Under the pieces are notes generated by a model. That model was not told the origin of the DNA and did no database searches. It saw only the letters and a program-made list of their open reading frames with translations. The translations under genes were made by a program, and so were the position numbers. From Poronia punctata (Eukaryota > Ascomycota > Sordariomycetes > Xylariales > Xylariaceae), in assembly GCA_022579005.1 (NCBI GenBank), contig MU401466.1:1-64000 (forward strand): DNA of 64,000 nucleotides, written 5' to 3'. This document shows, one piece after another, positions 24,300 to 35,100 of this stretch (positions are counted from its first letter, which is position 1; every line of letters starts with the position of its first letter).

Positions 24300-25409
24300 T
24301 TGCGAGTGCGGGAAGCACGAAAGACCTGTAAGATAAGAGATAAAACAACGGGGGAAAGAGTACGTGAGCCCGGGGAGATGGGCAACTGTGATTTCGGAGA
24401 GAAGGGAAGAGAGGGCGAACCAAGGGGTCTGCGGATATATCCCTTAGGACACGAATCATCCGTCCTTAAACTCTGAATCTGCTGCTGTGTTATTTCCGAG
24501 CTGCTCATTCTCTTTAGTGTGACTAACCTACCGCATGACTATTTTAATGCCGTAGCGATGGTTGCCTCCACCAACTTGGGCTGCGCCAGTAGAACCCTGT
24601 TGGATCAAATGTATTTACAAGGCTGTGCGTACAGGTGTCTTGTCCGCATCCTGCCCAATATATTTTTGACGACTGTTAGGAGACTGTCTGCCTACCAAAT
24701 GATCGCCAGCCTATGCAAGAATCAGATGGGGGGTTTCAACAAATCCTTCTCTGATACGTCGCCTACCAGCATGAGTGCCAGTGCTGGAGCATGTCTGGCG
24801 ACATAGATACTCGTAGTGTTCCCACCGGGGTGGGGTTCGGTTCCGTAACTTGTGAAGGGGGGGTAAAGGGTGTGTGTGTATAAGTGAGGTTGGGGTTATT
24901 GGAGGATCCTATTTGTCCTACCTAGGGGTACGAAGGTAAGTACATGTAGGTAAGATGGTGTTAGGACCAACAAGTCTTTGGGATACATGTAAGATTACGC
25001 CAGTTTTGGTCGGGATATGGTCAAAATGAGAATTGCTAGGGCAGGTAAGATACCTACTTACTTAGTAAGCATCGATAGGCAGCCCACCGTCCGCTATCCG
25101 CTACCTACACCTAGCAACAGACGAGTTGGAAAACAGCTATCATGGACCGGCGACTACTCAAAACCCAACGCAACGACAATGGAATAGGAGGTGCCTAGTA
25201 GGTAGCCCGTCGCTCGTTACTGCAACTGACCTCCTGCCGCACTCCACCTTAAATGGAAAAGGCGGGAATGGCAGCACCAACAGCAACAACGGAATGAGGC
25301 GGCTGCGAATCGATGACCACACCAACGCCCCCCCCCCCAAACTACAACGCAAAGCCAAGTTTTCCGGACGTTATGACGGGCCTGTTCTCGATTAGGTGTA
25401 TAAGATTAG
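24300..25409. other. Intergenic: upstream of the PTH11-like gene
   Basis: No supportable gene. It contains the promoter side of the PTH11-like gene and CCTAGG/GTAGGTA words around 24,920-25,070. A plus-strand open frame at 25,126-25,395 is Asn/Pro-rich with no recognisable domain and is not called. Confidence 0.5.
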
Positions 25410-26195
25410 CTACGTCTTACTTACTTGAAGATGAGCTGTCCAGCATGCGGCACATTCAGTCCCAATCCACTGGAGAAGCCTGAGCAAAGACTGCAATAAA
25501 ACATAACAATCAAAAATCTGCTTTGTCAAGCCCATGTCGAGGTCCGACGAAACTAGCACACGATCTGCCACCAAAACAGCAAAGCTAATTTGCCAGGACG
25601 ACCCAGTCACCTCAATAAGTGGTAACATTATTGAACCGACCCCGGACCGACGCCGTGGCCCCGGAAAACAGGTATCGAGTTACTCGAAATTGCGCACGGG
25701 CGAAGTTGGTGAGCTGGCTGGGTGCGATTGCGTCGCCACCACGAGTCCGCTTGATCTCTATGGCGATGGCCAATGGGCGGTCTATCTCGAAGTTCTCGAA
25801 GGCATTGAACTGCATAAGGCTTTTCGCCATGGAGGTAATAAGAGCCCCGAGAGGATATGTGAGAGAAGGGGCAAGAAAGATACCATAATCGACCATGCTT
25901 TCCATGAGGAGCGCACTTGGGTCTCGAAAAGAGAAGGCAACGCGAGCGTCGCTTATGTTATGAAAGACTAGTGACCTCTTGGAGAAGATCCGTCTAAAGG
26001 CAGGTCTGCATCTAAAACCAGTTCAAGTATAGGTGCGTGGACCTTTGCATTCCACTCTTCTTCGTAGACCGGCCGTGATGAATCGTTGCATTCGGCTGAG
26101 GACTGGCAGATGCGCACGAGGCGCCTGTGTTGAAACTCGAGCTCTGCAGCGGTGATGCCAGGAGCGGGGATACCAGCGACTCCGGTGAGTAGGAG
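25410..26195 (-). pseudogene. Frameshifted PD-(D/E)XK nuclease-like domain protein
   Basis: Remnant of a fungal PD-(D/E)XK-like protein. Read on the minus strand in three successive frames it gives an N-terminal block with EEEWNAKVHAPILELVLDAD (about 26,080-26,020), a middle block with SMVDYGIFLAP and the core strand PLAIAIEIKRTRGGD, where ExK lies in IEIKR (about 25,910-25,640), and a C-terminal block with LPLIEVTGSSWQISFAVLV followed by a helical end (25,628-25,410). The frame changes between about 25,970-25,990 and again near 25,612-25,640. Neither change can be explained by an intron of plausible size. Family members normally carry these blocks in one frame, so I read this as a pseudogene. 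An upstream minus-strand frame at 26,839-26,561 could be its decayed N-terminus, but nothing in it is diagnostic. Confidence 0.62.
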
Positions 26196-27975
26196 TTAGA
26201 GCGTGCGGTGGTTACGGGAGGGTGCCCAGCGCGTTTGAATCTAATACGAGAGGCAGGTAGGTAAAGTACCTAAGTGCCCAATGGCTTGACGAAGCCCTGC
26301 CAGTGGTTCGTGGCGTTTTCCAGGGATTCAGGCGCTAGTGAGAATTAGCGTGTGCGTGTGGCCTCCTTGCCTGGAACCCCTGTGACGCATCGATGTCGAG
26401 GGCTGTCTCAATATATCGTAAAGGCAAGCTATACGTCGACTATCAAACGCTGACTAGATGCGATGGATAATTGGACTATTTGCTGCTAATTACTTGTTAC
26501 CGGTCAATATTTAATGACTGAGCACAAAATATATATGGCTCTCGTTATATTCAAGGTATTCTAATTGTCCCGATCCACACTGCTACTTGAAAATGACCAG
26601 TTCGAGAAACACTCTGTCTCGGTGCTAAAAAGCGCTTCAGAGACAACAGGGCTTTGTGAAAGGCCGAGATCCTCCTCGATAGCCACAGGACTATCGATAG
26701 CGATGTCTATATCCTCGAAAATGGTCTCGTGGTCCGAGTCTTCATCTCTAGCTACGAGTGTCGAGGACAGCGATATTAGCGGGACCCCTGAGTGTATTCT
26801 TAAAGAACGGACTGTGGTTTTATAAGCCGCCGGTTTCATATGTCACCAGCGATCGTAGCAGTCGACGACTCCTATTGTGCAAGTACTTCAAACGGTCGCT
26901 GACACGACACTGCTGTCTCCTCAGGATTCGCAGGGACCCAGACGAGCCTCCGAAGCCCCTCACGGAGACTCGAGGGCGGAAAGTGATGAGACCATTCGAT
27001 TACAAGAAACTCCTTAGAGACACAACGGTTGAGATTTCCTTGATCAATCTGCCCCAGCTCGCCCTGACTTCCGTTGAAATCGGCATCTGTCTGTTCGGGC
27101 TTCTGAAAAGGCCGGGAAGACTGACCTCGTGCCTAGGACAGACGTTAAAATGCTAGCTTTAGCTTTGACGTGATATGAATGTTTAGAGGGATAGGGTTAG
27201 GTATAAAAGTGTAGGACCATGCAAATCGTTGCAAGTGAGATTCTCCACGTATTGACATATCTCACTATCGTTTTGGGGGCTCTGCTGCTTCCCCAGGTCC
27301 GCTTGCTTGTTGTTCTAACACTGCTAGCTTGATGTCCTGCAGTAACTGGTACAGGCGTCGTTGACTAGAACCAGAACCGAGATAATAGCATATTACGTAG
27401 GTAGTCAGGATGAGTAACTGGACACATACAATACGCCTCTGCGATACCCTCTTGATCAGCACGGTCCCTATCCGCCTTCACCCTGCGCACGCCAAATCTA
27501 AAATGATACCTGATACTACGCGGTGCTCTAGTGAGTTTAAAAGAATCATGTTCAGAGTCCTTGTCAACTATAGCCAGTATCTTTCACAGTAACAATTTCG
27601 TTCACCATGATTGAAAGACATCCTCGGGGTATACCAACCGGGCTTCGCATAACGCGTCTTAACCCTGGATCGATAATATGACACAGAATTTTAAACTAAA
27701 AGTTTTAAGGGTTACTTCGAGGTTTTCTAGTGAAAGGGTACCTGGGTAAAGCGATTGTAACTAAGCTTTCGGGTGACTTAACTCGTTTGGGATTTTTGTT
27801 TCCTGTCTAGCGAGGGCCAGTATTATATACGCGCCTCTAACCCTCTTATCTCAAACTGTATCTAGTAACGTAGAGACTGTAAAAAAGCAGCTCCGCGTTA
27901 TCTCCGAACCGGCACCGTGACTTCCCGGCCCCTCCCCTGCACAGCCAAAGTATGAAAACGTAGGCACAGGCAGCC
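26196..27975. other. Intergenic with unassigned short frames
   Basis: No gene I can support. It includes a 92-codon minus-strand frame (26,839-26,561) and an overlapping plus-strand frame (26,758-27,156). It also has a 65-codon minus-strand frame (27,462-27,265) with one hydrophobic stretch (VCVQLLILTTYVICYYLG). None shows a recognisable domain. Some may be decayed parts of the adjacent PD-(D/E)XK-like pseudogene. Confidence 0.4.
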
Positions 27976-28150
27976 AAGCATATATACCTCTTTAACACAG
28001 AGTTCCAATAGCCGCAGCGGACTGGGCCTAGCGAATACGGCACCTTTAGCGCAACAGTATATCTTACCTATTATCTTTACTCTATATCCCTTACTCCTCA
28101 TCGCTAGGCCCCAGGGGTTCAATTCCCTTGGTGGCCAACATTTCTTTTTC
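27976..28150 (+). repeat. tRNA-like Pol III-type repeat, copy 1
   Basis: First of three related units. It has an A-box-like TGGGCCTAGCG at 28,023-28,033 and a B-box GGTTCAATTCC at 28,116-28,126. The ending TTGGTGGCCAAC runs into a T-rich stretch that could terminate Pol III. CCTAGCG and the downstream CGCTAGG are complementary and could form a 7-bp stem. The boxes are about 93 bases apart and the acceptor stem does not pair, so this is not a normal tRNA gene. A tRNA-derived SINE is the best guess. Confidence 0.6.
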
Positions 28151-28215
28151 ATTTTTTTTCATCCTCTAGGCCTCTCTCCCTGATTATTGTTTGACTCCAA
28201 CGTTATCTTTTTTAA

Positions 28216-28250
28216 GACGTTATATAGCTAGACGTTATATAGCTAGACGT
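28216..28250. repeat. 15-bp tandem duplication
   Basis: The unit gacgttatatagcta occurs twice in tandem (28,216-28,230 and 28,231-28,245), followed by a partial third copy (gacgt). It lies between the first and second tRNA-like repeats. Confidence 0.85.
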
Positions 28251-28533
28251 TTGCAATCGCACTTAAAGATCTATTATCCCTTGTGCAAGACTACTTCTTA
28301 GCTTTACTGAGCATATCTACGGCGTCCGCTACAAGGTCATGTATACGTGTAAGATAGTAATTACACACAGCCCCTATAATACGCAAGGTTACCTATTATC
28401 GTGTCTAGTAGAGTAGAGTAGGGAGCAAGAAGCACAGGCTCCCTGGGCTATTTTTAAACCGGCTCCGTTTCTCTCCGGCTTCTCTTACTAAGACAAGGTC
28501 TATACGTACCTAGATTCCCCGATGAAAGACACG

Positions 28534-28720
28534 TAAGCATATATACCCTTTTAACAATGAGTCCTAATGGCCGCAGCGGACTGGCCTAGCGATTACGGCA
28601 ATAGCGCAACAGTATATCTTACCTATTATCTTCACTCTACATCCTTACCCTATATTCCTTACTCCTCATCGCTAGGACCCAGGGGTTCAACTCCCTTGGT
28701 GGCCAACTTTTCTTTTTTCT
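28534..28720 (+). repeat. tRNA-like Pol III-type repeat, copy 2
   Basis: Second unit. The A-box-like TGGCCTAGCG is at 28,582-28,591 and the B-box GGTTCAACTCC at 28,684-28,694. The same CCTAGCG/CGCTAGG complementary pair is present, as is the same GGTGGCCAAC end followed by a T-run. The interior differs from copy 1 by a short insertion of about 9 bases in the pyrimidine-rich middle and by point changes. Confidence 0.6.
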
Positions 28721-28875
28721 TTTTCATGTCTTCTCTTTGGACTTGTTACTATGTTTATTTCTTGCGTCTTTCGTCTACCTTTCTGCCGGTAGCTATTCTG
28801 ATTTTCTCATTCCCCCATCTTGTTCAATGTACCTTAGGTAAGGTAGTTTAAGGTTGAAGCCTGCACCGATAGGGA

Positions 28876-29053
28876 GAACATATACATCTCTAACACAGAG
28901 ACCTAATAGCCACAGCGGGCTGGCCTAGCGATACGGCTCTTAGCGCAACGGTATTATCACCTACCTATTATCTTTACTCTATATCTCTTACTCCTCATCG
29001 TTAGGACCCGGGGGTTCGACTCCCTCGGTGGCCAACATCTTTTTCTTTTTTTT
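28876..29053 (+). repeat. tRNA-like Pol III-type repeat, copy 3
   Basis: Third unit. The A-box-like TGGCCTAGCG is at 28,921-28,930. The B-box GGTTCGACTCC at 29,013-29,023 is the closest of the three to the GGTTCGANTCC consensus. The downstream stem strand reads CGTTAGG, which still pairs with CCTAGCG through a G-U pair. A T-rich run follows GGTGGCCAAC. Confidence 0.6.
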
Positions 29054-29775
29054 AAAAAAAATTAACCTCATGTCCGTGTTGCTGTCTCCTTTTCCCTCTT
29101 CGACGGCTTTTGTTTTATTGCTTCTTTATCGCCCTGGATTTCTCACATTTCTATATTTCCAATCTCTACTCTTTCGCTTCTGACTTTGCTTCCTTCTCCC
29201 TTCTTCTCCCTTTTCCCAAGAAACATCTCTACTCTACTTTTTCTTTTTCCTACATGCAATACCGATTTCATGTAGAGAAATTCCACCAACCGTGCAGTAA
29301 GCCCTCATTCCATCAATGTTTCAGGGCGGTCATCCCGGTGTCGCTCCCTCGAAGAAAAACTACCCACGTTATACATCGAGGAAAGCGACTATAATGACAC
29401 CTTCTCGCTCTAGATACGAGGGAGTATAACCTCCTTCAAACTTAAAGGGCTACCACTGCGCATATGACAAGTCATTATTCATTGTCGCTACCTACTGACG
29501 GAAGATACGGCGCTCGACGGACCCATCTCCGTGATGTTCTCGGCACTCGGACTCCGGAAATCCGAAATCGCCACGTGTCCCCCGTGCACAAACAAAGTTA
29601 AAAAAATGAGTTAGCCCGATTATTGATTCGTATTGGTGTCCAGTAATCACCTAGTCTCTCGGACACATTGAATTATTCTCTATCCATAACGCCCACGCCC
29701 ACGCTCCCTCCCTCGCCACCCCCAAAGTTAAAAAAATAAAAAATAAAAATACAAAGCAAACCCAAACTCAAATCC
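29054..29775. other. Intergenic
   Basis: No gene seen. It is pyrimidine-rich at first and then mixed, and includes the 3' flank of the DUF6601-like gene. Plus-strand frames here are low complexity (Phe/Ser-rich) and not supported. Confidence 0.55.
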
Positions 29776-30921
29776 TCAAACCCCACTCTGCAAGTCCGAG
29801 CCCGTACCAACCCCTTTCACCGACAAAAAACTCGTAGTCGTAGTCGTAGTCGTATTCGTAGCCGCCACCCCATCCCCCCTATTCCACCTCTTCTTATTCC
29901 CCCCCTTTCCCCTCCAAAAAGCCTCGACCCCCATCTCCCGAAACCTCTTATCCTGATACTCCATCGTCGCGCGCCAATCACTAACAAACATGGCCAGCAC
30001 CACCAAAACAATGCCCCCGACGGCAATGAGCGGCGCCAGGATGCTAAAGACCGTGAACCCGTAGCTGAAATCCTGAAACGTCCTATCCCCAATCAACCTG
30101 TCCGTCCCCAGCCCGACCTGCAGCGAAGTGAGCACGATGACGACATAACCGAGAACGGTGGCCAGCGCGGCGAAATTATCGCTGATCAACTCCCCGTACA
30201 CCGTATGTCCCGATACCTTGGAGTAGCCGCGGAAGAAATAGCCCATCCGGAACCGATACACTTTGTTCAGCCGGCCGAGACGTAGTTCCCCGTACCAATA
30301 CCGCGGGTTCACGAGCGCCATGTCGTGGTCGCGCAGGATCTCCCTCGTCAGCCCTTTCCAGCCGTGCCATGTCATCTGCGCCGGGACCAGGCCCTTCTCC
30401 GCCGCGATGCGGAAATCGCTCTCGTAAGCGACGAGGGCCGTGTACGAATACAGAAACCCGCGGGCGCAGCGCGCCAATTCCCCATTACCATTATCCGACG
30501 ACCGTGAAAGATTCTCTGTCCAGAAGTCGGGGTCGAGAAGCCAGGATGGAAGAGGTTTGATGAAGATCCTGTGATTCGACCAGATCAGGTGGAGTTCCGG
30601 GTTTTCCGTCAGGACAATGTCGCGCGATATGACGATCTGGTGGTGCAAGGGTCGCGGCGGCATCGGACGGCCGCATACCCAGAGCCAGTCTTGTATCGCG
30701 TTTAGTTTCTTGACGAGAAGCTCGCCGGATAGGAATTCCGCGTCTTGGGCTGAGGGGATGACGATGTGGTCTCTTCTCGTCCGGCGGGTGGCGGGGAGAT
30801 GATGTGTGGGTTCTTGTTCTTGCTCTTCGGGCTGAAGAAGTACCCGGGTAGTGAATGGGGGATGTAGTTCGCCCGTCGACCCGGTCTGTCGGGCCTCGAC
30901 GGAAAAAGTGTTGTCCTTCAT
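29776..30921 (-). CDS. Fungal DUF6601-like integral membrane protein
   Basis: Uncharacterised fungal membrane protein of 381 residues in a single exon. A soluble N-terminal half carries family-type blocks: HHQIVISRDIVL, WSNHRIFIKPLPSWLLDPDFW, then GFLYSYTALVAYESDFRIA and the strongly conserved-looking PRYWYGELRLGRLNKVYR. Two long C-terminal helices follow (NFAALATVLGYVVIVLTSLQVGLGT and the FSYGFTVFSILAPLIAVGGI region). The tail ends in basic residues and a poly-Thr run encoded by a (GTA/GTC)-type repeat. I chose the Met at 30,921. An upstream in-frame Met at 30,999 would add a short hydrophobic segment. The family name is from memory of the pattern. Its function is unknown. Confidence 0.78.
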   Translation of the reverse strand: MKDNTFSVEARQTGSTGELHPPFTTRVLLQPEEQEQEPTHHLPATRRTRRDHIVIPSAQDAEFLSGELLVKKLNAIQDWLWVCGRPMPPRPLHHQIVISRDIVLTENPELHLIWSNHRIFIKPLPSWLLDPDFWTENLSRSSDNGNGELARCARGFLYSYTALVAYESDFRIAAEKGLVPAQMTWHGWKGLTREILRDHDMALVNPRYWYGELRLGRLNKVYRFRMGYFFRGYSKVSGHTVYGELISDNFAALATVLGYVVIVLTSLQVGLGTDRLIGDRTFQDFSYGFTVFSILAPLIAVGGIVLVVLAMFVSDWRATMEYQDKRFREMGVEAFWRGKGGNKKRWNRGDGVAATNTTTTTTTSFLSVKGVGTGSDLQSGV

Positions 30922-32194
30922 TGTCGACTGATGTAAATCTCGGTTATTATGACGAAAAAGGTTTACAGTAAGTATGAGACTTGGGACAACAAACACCAAA
31001 GGTCCAAAGGTCTACGAGAAGGATTATCAAGAAGTTATCGACTCTATTGTGCTTATTACAACATTAATTTACAGGAAACATTTACGCATGTTAGCAGTTA
31101 GTAAGTCATGGACGCACGTAGGTACTTATGTATTTGTAGGAGCAGCCTAGTAGGGCTGAAATAAGACGGCGGAACTGGATCCTCATGTCGGGAACCCGGC
31201 GCACCGAGAAAGTCGCAGACAAGTTACGCGTGATTAGCTAATATAGTTATTAGACTAGTGCGGAACCCTTGTCCGTGCTATAACCAAAATCCTGTTCGTT
31301 AGCAATGTACCTTTTCCTCTTTTGGTCAGCTGAAATGTGTCCGGGGGTGATTACCAAATTTCCTTTCTATATTTAGCGCAGCTGGGCCGCATCTTTGCTT
31401 TTCTCCAATTCTATAGTCACATTGGGTTCTTACGAGTAGCTGTGCAGGTTTTGCCTTAACTATCCTTCTTACTACTGTGGCAAATAATGAGGAGTAATTA
31501 GAAATACCATAATAGAAGATCTTGTTATACCCTATCTCTCAAGATACTGGATTCTTGATGTACAATATAATATAATCCCGTGCACATGCCAAAGCATGGA
31601 GCCGAAGAAAAGGACATATTGCGCGGAAGAGTCTAACCCAGATTAAATTAGTGCGTCGTAGTCTAGACTTTCTGCTGGAAGGATTCTGGCTCCAAGAAAT
31701 TACAAGACCTCAGCTAACACCTTTTGGGGTACGGCCACGCTTTCGCGGTCCACTCTCATCTGCAATTGTGTCGAGATTTGACAAAGGTTTGGCGAATCAA
31801 CGTCTCCCCACTACTATTAGTGGATACTTGCCCCCCCCTTTTGATGGCATCAGCAGGGGTAAGCACTTCAAGCGTTGCTACACATGGCTGACAAGGATAG
31901 GTATCTACGAGTGAGGTACACATACCTACTCGTACAGCTGAGAGAACGAGGCCAGCAGAGGGCCTAGTACAACGTACGTGTAGATACCGGGCGAAAGAGG
32001 ATGAGCGTGCGTTGCTAGGGTACTCGGGGATGTGCAGGGTCCTGCTGACAGATACATAATAATAACATGTCGTCCTCACTCGGCGAACACTTCGTGACCC
32101 GCTTGACCTGTCTGATCTGCCGAATACCTACCTAAACACCAAAGGTCAAGGTTATTCACCGCGCTTTTCTTCGCAGTCGCAACGCAGTGTCGTC
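30922..32194. other. Intergenic, divergent promoter region
   Basis: Shared upstream region of the minus-strand DUF6601-like gene and the plus-strand NLR-like gene. No supportable gene. TACTCGTA/TACGAGTA words appear near 31,428, 31,907 and 31,929. Confidence 0.55.
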
Positions 32195-35100
32195 ATGTCT
32201 CTGCAGCGATCCGCGACGCGGAGGGCCGGTCCAGGTCCCGCAAGGGAGAAAAAAGACTATAGTGTCGCAGAGCAGGGCATGAAGGAGCTTTATCCCCTAG
32301 ACAAGAACAATATCGCACCCGAGATAGAGTAAGCCGTCTAAAGAAAACCATAAGTAAAGCTGACACGCGCTGTCGTTGGATTCTACTGACCATCCCCATT
32401 CTAGCATCGTTCTCGTGCCTGGGCTTGGTGCCCATCCGGAAGAAAGCTGGAAATCGGAGACCACAAAGTTTAACTGGGCTACTGAAGCCCTCGTCAAGGA
32501 TTTCCCCAAATCACGCGTCCTACTCTACAGGTACCAGTCAGCATGGACTGGCGCGTTGAAAGTGAAGCAGTTCATGGGCAATATTGCCATGACACTGCTG
32601 GTGTGCTTACAGAGCGTTCGAAAGGTATTTCAACAGCTTTTGTCTACTTTGTATGCCACGGTCGACACTAGTCTTGCTAACGAATGATTTACCGCCGCTA
32701 GAAATGTCAACGGCGTCCTATAGTCTTTATCGGGCACAGTATGGGCGGTCTTGTAATAGCCAAAGCAGTCACTATTGCCGACTCACGACGGGATAAGTTT
32801 CCCGTCATGTTTGAAGCCATTGCAGCCGCGGTATTCTTCGGTACCCCCTTCGGCGGTGCCCCTGTAGCTTCCGTTGCCGCCATGTATGCTCACGTGGCCG
32901 AAAAGGTCGGGCAAGCAACCTCTTCCAAGCTGCTCGACCTGATGAAGGAAGGAGACGAGGGTCTACGGGAGCTGAAGAACGAGTTTATGCGTCTGGCGGG
33001 CAAGATCAACCCCAAGATCGAACTCCTTTGCTTTTACGAGGAGCAGCCTACCGATTTCTCCAAAATGGCTGGCTTACCGGCACTTTATGGCTTGGCCAAG
33101 CTTGTCATTCCCAAGCAATACCAAGAGTTTGTGAGCAGAGATTCTGCCACGTTGCCAAGCATCGACGAGTTTGGGCTTGCCTGCAACCATCGCGACCTGG
33201 TCAAGTTTGACGGACACAAAGATCCGAGATGGGCCCAGGTGGTCCGGGACCATCTGAAGAAGATCATACACGGCGCCCAGCTCGCAGTCAAGAATCGCTT
33301 GAACTCGGTCCGTGATATCGACCGAACCATGATCACGAGTATCATGGAAGCCTTGGAAGGCGCCCAAGTTCAGAAGAAGCGAAACTTGCTCAGGCAAAAC
33401 TTTACACCCTCATCCTGGATAACCACGGAGCCAGAGTATACCGAGTGGTTAGGAGAGGACCAGAGAGATCAAAAAGACGCCGAGGCTGAACATGAACAAG
33501 GCCGTAAAGGCGATTGTCTGTGGGTCCGAGGTCCCGAAGGCCGAGGCAAAACTAGTGCATCTATGGCTGCTGTCGAGAAGATCGAGACTCTCATCAGGCA
33601 CATCGAGGAGCGGGATACCGGGCAAGATCCGATTTTACTTGCCTACTTCTTCTGCGATACGACACAGGACTACAATACCGCCGAAGACGTTCTCAAGAGC
33701 ATCGTTAGGCAGCTGATTCGTCAGCAGGAGACTCTAGCCCCTTATGCGAAGCAGTTCATGAAGAAGAAGGGCAACGAGGGAGGCAAATCGCAGGCGCAAG
33801 TGACTGTCGAGAATCTGTGGCAGACACTCCAGGACATGCTGACAGACGAGTTCATCGGGAGAAAGGTCATCTTCGTCCTGAACAACGTCCACTGCCTGCC
33901 AGAAGACGCCGACTCGACCGTGAAGTTGATGAAGTTCCTCAACGCCGAAATGCAGAATATGAACGCCGAAGAGACAAAAAGCCGTGTTGCCACCCGGTGG
34001 TTCATCACCAGCAGAGAGGCGCATAACGTGCAGCAAGCACTCAAGATGGACGGAGTCCGACTGGTCGATCTAGAGGACGATAAGTATGGTAACCAAGTGC
34101 GAGACGCGCTGAGGAGCCACGCGAGGCAAAAGATCCTGACTCTCGAACAAAGTAAAAACTACAACAAGGCACTCGCATACTTTGCCAGTAGTTTAATCGG
34201 CCGACGCGCACAAAACACACAGTGGATCGACATCACTTGTATGCAACTTGAAGAACTACCGCAAACCAACAGCGACTTGCCAGTGCGGCGGGCACTCGAG
34301 ACCATGCCGCAGGACTTGAAGTCACTGCTCAACAGGTCCTGGTCGCAAGTCTTCAGGTCGAACGAGCAGGCGACCGAAAAGATCAAAGAAATGCTTCGCG
34401 CCCTGGTTCTCACTTATGAAGACCCGACTGAAGACGAACTGGGCATCCTCGCTGGCTTGTGCTCCAACGAGGAAGAGAAGGCGGAGCTTCACGAGTTGAT
34501 AGACAGGTGCAGACCGCTGCTAACCATCAAGAGAGATGAAAAAGTCAGCTTTATGAATATCGTGGTCAAGACGCACCTGCTCGAAAACGCAAAGGAATTG
34601 CTTGGTCTTTCAACAGAAGAAATCAAGTGGCAGCACGGAGTTCTCTCTCTCCGTTCATTCGCTCATTTGAAGGAGCGTTACGGCAACGAACCAGAGCCCG
34701 AGCCTACGACGGAGCAGCCGGCGGAGCCTAATGATGCAAACGGGACTCAGGGGGAAGAGGCGGCGGATGAGACTGCTTCCCATGTCGGGCAAGACACGGA
34801 CGAGGTCGACCCAGAGAATCCCGCGTGGACCGATGCAAACGACGATGAAATTAGTCAAGACGGCTCTGAGGCGGTAGGTGGTTATGACGACGACCTATCT
34901 GATTGGGACTCGGATGATGACGATGAGTTCGACGAGGCAGCGGAGACCTCCGACTCACCATTGAAGGCCTTGCCCTACATGATTAAGAACTGGTTGAGAC
35001 ATGCTTCCAAGGCCACACTGGAAATTGCAGAGGACCTGAGCTTGGAGGTGGACTTTTGGAAGCTAGACTCACACCTTCGACGTTGCTGGCTTGACGACTA

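Noticed and set aside
25126..25395. 89-codon plus-strand Asn/Pro-rich frame
   Set aside because: No domain, no plausible neighbours and low-complexity composition.
27976..29053. Calling the three repeats tRNA genes
   Set aside because: The B-box is good, but the sequence before the A-box does not pair with the GGTGGCC acceptor strand and the box spacing is too long. I kept them as tRNA-like repeats.
30922..30999. Upstream start (30,999) for the DUF6601-like protein
   Set aside because: It would add 26 residues with a hydrophobic start unlike the family's polar N-terminus. The Met at 30,921 is preferred, but this is not certain.
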